Below are positions 1 through 6,987 of a stretch of DNA of 64,000 bases, one piece after another (the stretch's first letter is position 1; the number at the start of each line of letters is the position of its first letter). The translations under genes were made by a program, and so were the position numbers. This DNA is from Lacrimispora indolis DSM 755 (GTDB taxonomy: Bacteria; Bacillota; Clostridia; Lachnospirales; Lachnospiraceae), in the NCBI RefSeq assembly GCF_000526995.1, contig NZ_AZUI01000001.1:3948001-4012000 (forward strand), in the 5' to 3' direction. The notes under the pieces were generated by a model. The model was not told the DNA's origin. It saw only the letters and a program-made list of their open reading frames with translations, and searched no databases.

Positions 1-630
1 AAGGGTAGGGCGGTAACGGACCTCCACCTCTTCCTTTTCCAGGGCTGTCTTTAAATAAAGGGCAATGGTCTGGTGCCGCTGCAGCTGCTTCTGCAAGGCG
101 CTGTCAAAGACAACTGCCTGGTTGGGACCGCCTTCCTCTGCTTTATTAACGGCTAAATCCAGACATTTTAACATTTGGTCCGGTGAAGAGGCATGTCCCG
201 GATAGGAACAGATCCCTATTTGTGCGGAACATAAACAGTCTGTTCCGCTGACCTTCCAGACATGATCAAACTTACCGGTGATTTCTTCCGCAAGCTCCAA
301 TGCCTGTCCCTGGGTGTAGCGGTCCAGTATGATCATATACTCCACGCCAATATAATGATAGACGTTTTTTCCTGTCACTTCTTTTAAATATGTAAGGATC
401 TGTTCCAGGAGGTTTTCACAGTACTCATAACCAAATACCTGGTTCAGCCGTTTGAAATTTTCTATGTGAAGCTTTAGCACAGCGCCCCGTTCTCCTGAGT
501 CCATTACCTGGCTTAAATGTTTTAAACAGGCATCCCGTTCCGGCTTGCGCTCTGAAACCATATCTCCTGTAACCTGGACTTTTGTCCCGGTCTGCAGAGG
601 CGGAGCTGTTTTTTTACGAAACCAATTCAT
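1..630 (-). CDS. GGDEF/EAL-type c-di-GMP protein, partial (C-terminus outside window)
   Basis: Translating the minus strand from the ATG at 630 gives MNWFRKKTAPPLQ and then a GGDEF-like fold: VLKLHIENFKRLNQVFGYEY resembles the first conserved block of GGDEF domains. The signature loop is degenerate; GVEYMIIL stands where GG(D/E)EF is expected, so diguanylate cyclase activity is unlikely. The last visible residues, around LEKEEVEVRYRPTL, look like the entry to an EAL phosphodiesterase domain, but most of that domain lies off the edge. The start is supported by a GGGAGG ribosome binding site. The inferred role is c-di-GMP degradation or sensing. No membrane segment is visible. Confidence 0.7.
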   Translation of the reverse strand, partial: MNWFRKKTAPPLQTGTKVQVTGDMVSERKPERDACLKHLSQVMDSGERGAVLKLHIENFKRLNQVFGYEYCENLLEQILTYLKEVTGKNVYHYIGVEYMIILDRYTQGQALELAEEITGKFDHVWKVSGTDCLCSAQIGICSYPGHASSPDQMLKCLDLAVNKAEEGGPNQAVVFDSALQKQLQRHQTIALYLKTALEKEEVEVRYRPTL

Positions 631-803
631 ATGGATTTCCTCCCGTTTATCGGCTGTTTGATTTTATTGTATTATAAAAGCAGGGGGAAATCAAGAAATA
701 ATTGGAAGGGAAAGAATAGGCATTAATCCTGAAATAGAGTGAATAATAAGGGTAAGGTAAACATTTTTTGGTATTTTAAGCATAAAGGCAAGAGGTGGAA
801 AAA

Positions 804-2138
804 ATGAAATCAATCTGGACAGAATCAGCCAGAATACCCGGGAGGAACCCTTTGACAGGGAACAAACGGACAGAGGTTGTGGTAATAGGAGCTGGAATGG
901 CAGGAATACTAACTGCCTTCTATTTACAAAGACATGGACTTCATGTGGTGGTGTTGGAAGCAAACCGCATAGGAAGCGGGCAGACGGGATTTACAACGGC
1001 AAAAATTACCTCCCAGCACAATCTGATCTATGACAAGCTGGTGCGGACGGTTGGAGAGGAAACAACAAGGCTGTACGGAAAGGCAAACCAGCTGGCGGTG
1101 GAGGAGTATGGAAAGCTGATTAAACGCTATTCCATACAATGCCATTATGAACCGATGGAGGCATATCTATATTCGGTTCAGGAATCAGAGGTGCTTGCAA
1201 GAGAGGCGGAGTGTGCTGCCAGGCTCGGGCTGCCGGCCTCCTTTGTCAGAGAGACCGGACTTCCTTTTTCTGTCCACGGAGCTGTGCGCTTTAAAGGACA
1301 GGCCCAGTTTAATCCCCTGGAGTTTTTAAGAGATATTTCCGCAGGTATAACGGTTTTTGAGCGGACAAGGGTTATCAAGGTTCAGGGGCATGAGGTGGTG
1401 ACGGACAAAGGGGTTGTAAAGGCTGAAAAGGTGGTATTTGCATCCCATTATCCCTTTGTCAATGTGCCGGGATTTTATTTTGCAAAAATGTATCAGGAAA
1501 AAAGCTATGTCATGGAGCTTGAACCGGTTGAAGCAGTCCGCGGCATGTACCTTGGAATCGATGAGAGAGGATATTCCTTTCGGAATGTGGGGGATAAACT
1601 TCTTTTGGGATACGGAAGCCACAGAACCGGAAAAGCGCCTAAGGAAAGTCCATTTTCCATTATGAGACGGGCGGGAGAGCATCTGTTTCCGGAGGCCAGA
1701 GAGATCAGAAGATGGACGGCCCAGGATTGTATGACATTAGATGGAATCCCCTACATCGGACCGTTTTCTTCCTTAAAGCCGGACTGGTATGTTGCCACAG
1801 GTTTTGGAAAATGGGGTATGAGTTCGTCCATGGTTGCAGCCAAAATACTGAGCGCCCAGATCACAGGAAAAAGAACACCTTATGACGGAGTGTTCTCTCC
1901 CAGAAGACATCATATGAAGGCAGCAGCCGGTACCCTGGTTTCTCATGGCCTGGAGTCGGTGAAGGGACTTTCAGCCGGAGCCATGCCGGGAGCCATAAAT
2001 TGTCCCCACTTGGGCTGCCGTCTGGTATGGAACCGGTACGATAAGCGCTGGGAATGCCCATGCCACGGATCTTCCTTTGAAATTAACGGAAAAATTTCTG
2101 CAGGCCCTGCACAACAGAGTATTCCTTTCATAGATTGA
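804..2138 (+). CDS. FAD-dependent oxidoreductase with C-terminal Rieske domain
   Basis: A 444-residue protein. The N-terminus has a dinucleotide-binding motif (VVVIGAGMAGILTAFYLQ) of the DAO/glycine-oxidase fold. The last 60 residues form a Rieske [2Fe-2S] domain with both ligand pairs (CPHLGC and CPCHGSSFE). This architecture is known from Bacillus YhfW-type proteins; the substrate is unknown. It is presumably a cytoplasmic flavoprotein that passes electrons through the iron-sulfur centre. The ATG at 804 was chosen over an upstream in-frame GTG at 795 because AGAGGTGG lies just before it. The gene ends 39 bp before cotJA in the same direction, so it could be read with the cotJ operon. Confidence 0.85.
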   Translation: MKSIWTESARIPGRNPLTGNKRTEVVVIGAGMAGILTAFYLQRHGLHVVVLEANRIGSGQTGFTTAKITSQHNLIYDKLVRTVGEETTRLYGKANQLAVEEYGKLIKRYSIQCHYEPMEAYLYSVQESEVLAREAECAARLGLPASFVRETGLPFSVHGAVRFKGQAQFNPLEFLRDISAGITVFERTRVIKVQGHEVVTDKGVVKAEKVVFASHYPFVNVPGFYFAKMYQEKSYVMELEPVEAVRGMYLGIDERGYSFRNVGDKLLLGYGSHRTGKAPKESPFSIMRRAGEHLFPEAREIRRWTAQDCMTLDGIPYIGPFSSLKPDWYVATGFGKWGMSSSMVAAKILSAQITGKRTPYDGVFSPRRHHMKAAAGTLVSHGLESVKGLSAGAMPGAINCPHLGCRLVWNRYDKRWECPCHGSSFEINGKISAGPAQQSIPFID

Positions 2139-2177
2139 TATTAGAATCTTTCAATAGCGAAAGGAGTCACACATCCT

Positions 2178-3149
2178 ATGGATTGTTATACGAAGCAATG
2201 GTGTCCCGGCTGCATGACTGGCACCGGTCCAACCGGCTGGGAGTCTGCCATGGGGCTTGATATGTCTGTAAGCCCTGGTACAGTGATCCGTCCCGACATG
2301 CCCCTTGGATCAGGTCCTGCAAAATCCGCAGAAACTGCGGCATCTCCCATACTCATGACACAACAGGGGATGTCCGCAGGTCCCTGCCCGTGGATGCCGC
2401 CTAAAAAAACCAAGTGCTCGGACACAAAAAGTGAAGCTGAAACCACTCCCGTTTGCATGAGATGTCCGGAAATGCCGGTATGCCCAATGCCAGCAAAATG
2501 CCGTGACATATCGCCATGCCCCATGCCGCCAAAATGCCCGGAAAAGGTGAAAGAGGCAGTGACGATGAAATGCCCGGAAATGCCGGTATGCCCGATGCCG
2601 GCAAAATGCCGTGACATATCGCCATGCCCCATGCCGCCAAAATGCCCGGAAAAGGTGAAAGAGGCGGTGACGATGAAATGCCCGGAAATGCCGGTATGCC
2701 CGATGCCGGCAAAATGCCGTGACATATCGCCATGCCCCATGCCTCCTAAATGCCCGGAAAAGGTAAAGGAAGCCGTATCAACCAAGTGTCCGGAAAGGCC
2801 TGCATGCCCAATGCCGGCAAAATGCCGTGACATATCGCCATGCCCAATGCCGGCAAAATGCCGGGAAATGCCGCCATGCCCAATGCCGGTAAAATGTCCG
2901 GAAAAGGTCAAAGAAGCCGTGACAGTCAAATGTCCGGAAATGCCCAAATGCACTGCCCCGGTTACATGCCCCGGCTGGTCCGCTCCGTCTCAGACATCTC
3001 CTGCCGAAAACATCGACCAGTTCCCGGTTGGAATGGCTTATGTGCCATGGCAGCAGTGGCAGCAGGTATATTCGCTAGATGTGGCCATGAGCGTTGGAAC
3101 GATCTTCCCGGATCTGAATAAACCATTTATTATGGGGGGGTGCCAGTGA
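2178..3149 (+). CDS. cotJA: CotJA-type spore coat protein with long Cys/Met/Pro repeat region
   Basis: A 323-residue protein. The C-terminal ~45 residues are a recognisable CotJA domain (YVPWQQWQQVYSLDVAMSVG, then TIFPDLNKPF). Ahead of it, roughly residues 90-265 are made of near-identical ~36-residue units rich in Cys, Met, Pro and Lys, built on CPEMPVCPMPAKCRDISPCP. Typical CotJA proteins are around 80 residues, so the repeat region is an addition. CotJA belongs to the inner spore coat and works with CotJB and the manganese-catalase-like CotJC. The ribosome binding site is AAGGAG, 11 bases before the ATG. The paired cysteines could allow disulfide cross-linking or metal binding in the coat; that is inference. 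Confidence 0.85.
   Translation: MDCYTKQWCPGCMTGTGPTGWESAMGLDMSVSPGTVIRPDMPLGSGPAKSAETAASPILMTQQGMSAGPCPWMPPKKTKCSDTKSEAETTPVCMRCPEMPVCPMPAKCRDISPCPMPPKCPEKVKEAVTMKCPEMPVCPMPAKCRDISPCPMPPKCPEKVKEAVTMKCPEMPVCPMPAKCRDISPCPMPPKCPEKVKEAVSTKCPERPACPMPAKCRDISPCPMPAKCREMPPCPMPVKCPEKVKEAVTVKCPEMPKCTAPVTCPGWSAPSQTSPAENIDQFPVGMAYVPWQQWQQVYSLDVAMSVGTIFPDLNKPFIMGGCQ
2454..2940 (+). repeat. Tandem ~108-bp coding repeats inside cotJA
   Basis: The segment holds about four copies of a ~108-bp unit. The copies at 2553-2660 and 2661-2768 are almost identical at DNA level. The fourth is more diverged and contains extra CPMPAKC-type subunits. Near-identity suggests recent duplication and likely copy-number variation between strains. 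Confidence 0.85.
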
Positions 3150-3415
3150 TGATGGATTCTAATGTTAATTGCGATATGCTGTTAAAGCAGGTGTATGAAG
3201 CCAGTTTTGCAATGGATGATGTGGTTTTGTATCTTGACACCCATCCAGACGATCAGGATGCATTGAACTATTACTATTATGTAGTAAATATGCGGATGCA
3301 GGCAATGCAGGCATATGAGGAGCAGTGTGGTCCTCTGATGGCTGATGGAGTGATGGATGAAAATTACTGGACCTGGATTGAAGATCCATGGCCTTGGGAA
3401 GGAGTGTGCGGTTAA
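3149..3415 (+). CDS. cotJB: CotJB spore coat protein
   Basis: An 88-residue acidic protein (MMDSNVNCDMLLKQVYEASF) with the CotJB features of a DxxLYLDTHP-like segment, a tyrosine-rich helix (ALNYYYYVVNMRMQAMQAYE) and the C-terminal WTWIEDPWPWE. It is a small coat component encoded between cotJA and cotJC in many endospore formers. The ATG at 3149 overlaps the cotJA stop codon and follows a run of seven G that can serve as ribosome binding site; an in-frame GTG at 3140 is less likely because it abuts that run. Its stop codon overlaps the start of cotJC (TAATG), showing translational coupling. Confidence 0.9.
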   Translation: MMDSNVNCDMLLKQVYEASFAMDDVVLYLDTHPDDQDALNYYYYVVNMRMQAMQAYEEQCGPLMADGVMDENYWTWIEDPWPWEGVCG

Positions 3416-3528
3416 TGTGGAGGTATGAGAAGAGATTACAGTATCCGGTAAATATTACCACTCCTAATCCCAAGATTGCTATGTTCATTATGAGCCAGTA
3501 TGGTGGGCCATATTGCAGCACCATATGA
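3415..3528 (+). CDS. cotJC: cotJC, 5' part (interrupted manganese-catalase-like coat protein)
   Basis: The ATG overlaps the cotJB stop. The frame reads MWRYEKRLQYPVNITTPNPK and on to MSQYGGP, which matches the conserved N-terminus of CotJC. It then leaves the family at residue 33 and hits TGA at 3526-3528. The missing continuation (PDGEMGASMRYLSQRY) is found in frame at 6317 on the other side of the recombinase element. The unexcised gene can make only a 37-residue peptide. The segment is intact and has no other lesion, which argues for a functional split gene rather than decay. Confidence 0.92.
   Translation: MWRYEKRLQYPVNITTPNPKIAMFIMSQYGGPYCSTI
3502..3509 (+). other. Left attachment site core of the cotJC element
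   Basis: GGTGGGCC within the Tyr-Gly-Gly-Pro codons of cotJC. It matches GGCGGGCC at 6311-6318 at seven of eight positions, with GGGCC identical. Exchange within GGGCC restores the coding frame exactly. Short imperfect identity is normal for large serine recombinase sites. Confidence 0.75.
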
Positions 3529-3562
3529 TCAGGTGTAAGAAACGGCGTGGTCTTTTGTCCGG

Positions 3563-5020
3563 TCACAGGGAAACGTAATAAAAGAATTTTACCGTTCCTT
3601 CCTGCTTATCGTATACAATTTTCTTTACAACACTTCTTAAGGCGTTTCCTTTCATCTCATAGCCCATATCCGGATCGGAAATGATGTCGCAGGCTTTCTG
3701 TATTCTGGCAGCCAGCCGGATATTATCAGCGGACTTATCACGCGGGGGACGGATCTTTAACTCATTCAAGCGGTTTTCCAGCTCTTCCTGCTCTTTTTTT
3801 ATGCGCTTTTTTCCTGCTTTGTATTCTTCCAGTGTATCGATTCCATTTTCATAGGCGTCCTTTATCCGCTGCTTTTTGTGGCTGATCCTGGACAGGGCTG
3901 CCTGTATGTTTTCTTCTTCACGGTACGCTTTGGCAACAGGTTTTCGTACATAGGTGTATTTCATTTCTTCGGAGGCAAGGGCATTGCGAAGTGACTCTAT
4001 AATAAGGTCCTCCATCTTATGGGCAGTTATGCTGCAGGATTCCTCATGAAGCCCTTTGGCGTAACGCCAGCACTGAAAATAACTGGGATGGCGGCCTGTA
4101 TCCGGGGCTTTATTAAATACAAGGCTTGCGCCGCAGTACCCGCATTTTAATAGGCCTGAGGCCCAATGCCTGCAGCTGGACACCTCCCGGCGGCTTTGGG
4201 GCCTGTATTCTCTTTGAAGGCGTGCCTGATTGTCTTTAAAAACCGATGTTACGGTCTCTTTGGTTTCATGCTGCCCATGAAAGGAGATATCCTTCCAGGT
4301 GACAATTCCGTCATAGAACCTGTTTTTTAAAATGCGCTCAATGGCCCGCCGGTCAAAGCGGTTCCCCCTTTTGGTCAGAAAGCCCTGAGCATTGGCGTTT
4401 CTTGCGATGGCGGACAGATCCATGCCGCTGTGATAGGATTGATGGATGTATTCCACGATCTTATATTCTGCATCATCGATAAGAAAGGGTTTTCCTTCAC
4501 CAACCGCCCGGTATCCAAGGCATGGGGAAGCCTGGTAGCCCTCCCGCAAGGCTTTTTCTGTCATACCCCTGGTAACTTCTCCAGATAGGTTGATGGAATA
4601 GTATTCATCGAACCATTCGATAATGCTTTCGATGAGGCGGCCGAACATACCCTCCATAATAGGCTCGGATACACTTATAATGGTCACGCCGCACTTTTTC
4701 CGGAGAACGCCTTTATAAAACATGCTCTCCTCCTGATTTCTTGCAAACCGGGAGAATTTCCACAGGTAGAGATACTGGAAAGGGGAGGGCTGGGATTTGG
4801 CAATGGAGATCATTTTCTGGAACTGCTTCCGGTTGTCGGCCCGGCGTCCGCTGACACCTTTTTCTTCGATAAAGATAAATTTCTCCGGGATCAGGACCCC
4901 ATCTGCTTCTGCTGCTTTTTTAATTTCTCTCAACTGGGCATCAGGAGAAAGCTCTGTCTGGTCGTTTGTGCTTACGCGGATGTAAGCAGCTCCGATTTCC
5001 TTTGTTTCATTTTTTCTCAA
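3563..5020 (-). CDS. Large serine recombinase (putative excisionase/integrase of cotJC element)
   Basis: A ~485-residue protein. The N-terminal resolvase domain contains GAAYIRVSTNDQTELS, whose Ser after RV is the catalytic nucleophile, and LYLWKFSRFARNQEES. A recombinase domain follows, with a zinc-ribbon segment (LLKCGYCGASLVFNKAPDTG, then CWRYAKGLHEESC) and a coiled-coil C-terminus. The size and order are typical of phage-type large serine integrases such as the sigK-element recombinases. The likely start is TTG at 5020, with GAGGGG eight bases upstream; the farther ATG at 5089 has no ribosome binding site. The gene points toward the left junction and ends about 55 bp from it. It presumably catalyses recombination between the two cotJC cores. 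Confidence 0.9.
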   Translation of the reverse strand: MRKNETKEIGAAYIRVSTNDQTELSPDAQLREIKKAAEADGVLIPEKFIFIEEKGVSGRRADNRKQFQKMISIAKSQPSPFQYLYLWKFSRFARNQEESMFYKGVLRKKCGVTIISVSEPIMEGMFGRLIESIIEWFDEYYSINLSGEVTRGMTEKALREGYQASPCLGYRAVGEGKPFLIDDAEYKIVEYIHQSYHSGMDLSAIARNANAQGFLTKRGNRFDRRAIERILKNRFYDGIVTWKDISFHGQHETKETVTSVFKDNQARLQREYRPQSRREVSSCRHWASGLLKCGYCGASLVFNKAPDTGRHPSYFQCWRYAKGLHEESCSITAHKMEDLIIESLRNALASEEMKYTYVRKPVAKAYREEENIQAALSRISHKKQRIKDAYENGIDTLEEYKAGKKRIKKEQEELENRLNELKIRPPRDKSADNIRLAARIQKACDIISDPDMGYEMKGNALRSVVKKIVYDKQEGTVKFFYYVSL

Positions 5021-5112
5021 AATCCATCCCCTCTTTCCTTTTGCGTCTGGGAAATATCCGGAAACAAGTACAATCCGTGTCACATACATTTTACCAGGGA
5101 GGGGATTGAAAT

Positions 5113-5271
5113 ATGAACAAAAAGCTGATTATAGAAAATTACATAGAAATTAACGGAAAAGATGTTCTTATGAATTCTCTGCCAGAAGAAAAGCGCAAGG
5201 AAATTGCGTTGATGATTCAGGATAAAATGATGGGATCCATTGGATTTCAAAGAATGGCCGCCTCAGACTGA
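5113..5271 (+). CDS. 52-residue small protein beside the recombinase, candidate directionality factor
   Basis: The frame reads MNKKLIIENYIEINGKDVLM and then SLPEEKRKEIALMIQDKMM, ending MAASD. It has a strong ribosome binding site (GGGAGGGG) and is transcribed away from the recombinase gene, with 92 bp between their start codons. The protein is short, charged and largely helical in the middle, with no membrane segment. I do not recognise a named family. Small proteins encoded next to large serine recombinases are sometimes recombination directionality factors, which switch the enzyme to excision. That role is a guess based on position and size. Confidence 0.6.
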   Translation: MNKKLIIENYIEINGKDVLMNSLPEEKRKEIALMIQDKMMGSIGFQRMAASD

Positions 5272-5303
5272 GGATGAAAGAAATCAGGCCAGATATGGAG
5301 GGA

Positions 5304-5330
5304 GCCGGCAAGATGGGGGATCCTGCCGGC
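5304..5330. repeat. GCCGGCA hairpin, copy 1
   Basis: Perfect 7-bp arms GCCGGCA and TGCCGGC around a 13-base loop. A closely related hairpin, including the flanking GGA before it, lies at 22194-22221. There is no U-run, so it is not a clear terminator. It may be a small dispersed repeat. Confidence 0.5.
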
Positions 5331-5549
5331 CAAGTATGAAAAAAAGTTTTATTTAAAAGGTTACTGCCTTTTGCACTTACTAATATACCGGGGAAATGTG
5401 ATGAAATTTTGATATAACTGTGAACAGTTTGTGAATGGTGAATGCGGTACATATGATCGACTGGATTTACGGAAAATAGAGGAAAGGCGCGGAATTGATG
5501 GCGGACAAGCCTGGCCGGAACTGCGGATCCGGCCAGGAAACAGGCAAGG

Positions 5550-6209
5550 TCAGGCATTGGGAGAACAGTCTTGGAAAGGAAAGAAAAATTCCGGGATTCC
5601 GCTTACATAGGGGGCGATATCGTACTGCTGATAGTAGATGACAATTCCCGTGGGTTTAACAAAAAATCCGTTGATATTAAAATTCCCGCGAATGAGAGAA
5701 GGATAGTCATCAAAGTACTGGGAAGAGGACGTTTTTAGCTGTTCTTCTATCTGCTGCTGGATGCCATTAAAAATATAATCCGTAAATTTTGGATTGTTCG
5801 GGAAGAAATCAAGGAGGCTCAGCTGGTTGCCGGTACAAAAGTCCCATGTCTGGGAATCCCTGATTGTATTTCCATGAGCCCCTCCCAGGTAGGTATACTG
5901 GTTGGTGTAAAGACTGGTGACGCAGTCCTCATTGTATGTAACCTGATAGACCGATAAAAATTCATAGTTATGAAATGGAAACTGGTTATCCTGGGAGTAT
6001 TCTACCTGTTCTACGGCCTGAGAGTACAGCTCTGTGCGGCAGTAAGCCTCTTTCTGTCTGGCCTGAAATTCATAGAATGTATTGATCTTCTGTGCGGCGG
6101 CCGGATTGCATGTGGTGGTAAACTGGGGATAATGAATTGTATAGATGAAAACAGTGATCCCATTGTAGCGCATGATATCCGTCAGGGTTTTTTGAGAGAT
6201 TGTCTGCAT
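5550..6209 (-). CDS. DUF3298/RsiV C-terminal-domain protein carried on the cotJC element
   Basis: A 219-residue protein. Its centre (YLGGAHGN, then LSLLDFFPNN, then a C-terminal FVKPTGIVIYYQQYDIAPYV) matches the DUF3298 domain found in the lysozyme-binding half of the anti-sigma factor RsiV and in PdaC-like proteins. There is no signal peptide or transmembrane segment, unlike RsiV, so it is predicted to be cytoplasmic. The ATG at 6209 has AGGAGG ten bases upstream. It is the only apparent cargo gene of the element. If expressed in the mother cell it could act in the spore coat or cortex, which is inference; it may also be a passenger. Confidence 0.7.
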   Translation of the reverse strand: MQTISQKTLTDIMRYNGITVFIYTIHYPQFTTTCNPAAAQKINTFYEFQARQKEAYCRTELYSQAVEQVEYSQDNQFPFHNYEFLSVYQVTYNEDCVTSLYTNQYTYLGGAHGNTIRDSQTWDFCTGNQLSLLDFFPNNPKFTDYIFNGIQQQIEEQLKTSSSQYFDDYPSLIRGNFNINGFFVKPTGIVIYYQQYDIAPYVSGIPEFFFPFQDCSPNA

Positions 6210-6310
6210 ACGAGCCTCCTAAAAGGAAGGTTTTTATAAATATATGGGGAAACGGAGGGCAATATGAGCGGGGAAAGAGTGCAGAGTCTGTTCATCTGTT
6301 TTTGACTTAA

Positions 6311-6318
6311 GGCGGGCC
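6311..6318 (+). other. Right attachment site core of the cotJC element
   Basis: GGCGGGCC, directly after an in-frame TAA (6308-6310) that belongs to the element. Downstream codons continue CotJC. Recombination with 3502-3509 gives TAT-GGT-GGG-CCG-GAT, that is Tyr-Gly-Gly-Pro-Asp, the family consensus. Confidence 0.75.
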
Positions 6319-6832
6319 GGATGGAGAAATGGGAGCCTCCATGCGCTATCTTTCCCAGCGCTATGCCATGCCTTATAAGGAATGTAAGGGACTTTTAACG
6401 GATATTGGAACGGAGGAGCTTGCTCACTTAGAAATCGTAGCAGCCATCGTTCACCAGCTAACCAGAAACTTAACGCCGGAGCAGGTGGTGGAATCAGGCT
6501 TTGGCCCGTATTACATTGATCATACCACGGGTATCTGGCCTCAGTCAGCCGGAGGAGTTCCCTTTAATGCCAATCAATTTCAGTCAAAAGGTGACCCGAT
6601 TACCGATTTGGTGGAGGATATGGCTGCGGAGCAGAAAGCCCGGAGCACTTATGACAACATTCTTCGTGTAATAACTGATCCTGAGATCTGCGATCCCATC
6701 CGTTACTTAAGGGAGCGGGAAATCGTTCATTTCCAGAGGTTTGGTGAAGCTTTAAGAATCACCCAGGATAATCTGGACAGCAGGAATTTCTACGCATTCA
6801 ATCCAAGCTTTGATATTAGAAATCAGTGCTGA
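6311..6832 (+). CDS. cotJC: cotJC, 3' part (manganese-catalase-like coat protein)
   Basis: The open frame continues CotJC from GGPDGEMGASMRYLSQRY through LLTDIGTEELAHLEIVAAIV to the C-terminus NPSFDIRNQC. The ferritin-like metal ligands of manganese catalases are present (EELAHLE in the middle and REREIVHFQRFGE near the end). Rejoined with 3415-3501 it gives 202 residues, close to the usual ~190. No ribosome binding site precedes the first internal ATG at 6329, so this part is probably not translated on its own before excision. An intrinsic terminator follows directly, marking the end of the cotJ operon. Confidence 0.92.
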   Translation, partial: GGPDGEMGASMRYLSQRYAMPYKECKGLLTDIGTEELAHLEIVAAIVHQLTRNLTPEQVVESGFGPYYIDHTTGIWPQSAGGVPFNANQFQSKGDPITDLVEDMAAEQKARSTYDNILRVITDPEICDPIRYLREREIVHFQRFGEALRITQDNLDSRNFYAFNPSFDIRNQC

Positions 6833-6837
6833 TAAAA

Positions 6838-6878
6838 ACAGGCCGCAGCGCGAATCCTTAAGCTGCGGCCTGTTTTTT
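6838..6878 (+). terminator. Rho-independent terminator after cotJC
   Basis: Twelve-base arms ACAGGCCGCAGC and GCTGCGGCCTGT, followed by a run of T. It starts five bases after the cotJC stop codon. Confidence 0.9.
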
Positions 6879-6987
6879 CATGTCATTTTACGAGTATTTT
6901 CCGCAAAAGTTTCCTTTATTCGATTGACGGAGGCTGTTTATACTAGTAGAATAATAGACAAATACATAAGGGAATGGGGCATTATTT

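Larger units (their letters stand above)
3505..6318. mobile_element. Skin-like intervening element splitting cotJC
   Basis: About 2,809 bp separate the two GGGCC cores. The element carries a large serine recombinase (3563-5020, minus), a divergent 52-codon gene (5113-5271, plus) and an RsiV-like gene (5550-6209, minus). No phage structural genes, transposase or resistance gene is visible. The arrangement parallels elements excised from sigK and other sporulation genes in the mother cell of Bacillus and Clostridioides (established for those hosts). That the same developmental excision happens here is inference from exact reading-frame repair. Confidence 0.85.

Noticed and set aside
2186..2953. 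Long minus-strand open frame opposite cotJA
   Set aside because: It mirrors the cotJA repeats, has no ribosome binding site and encodes low-complexity His/Gly/Met text. Repeat-derived shadow.
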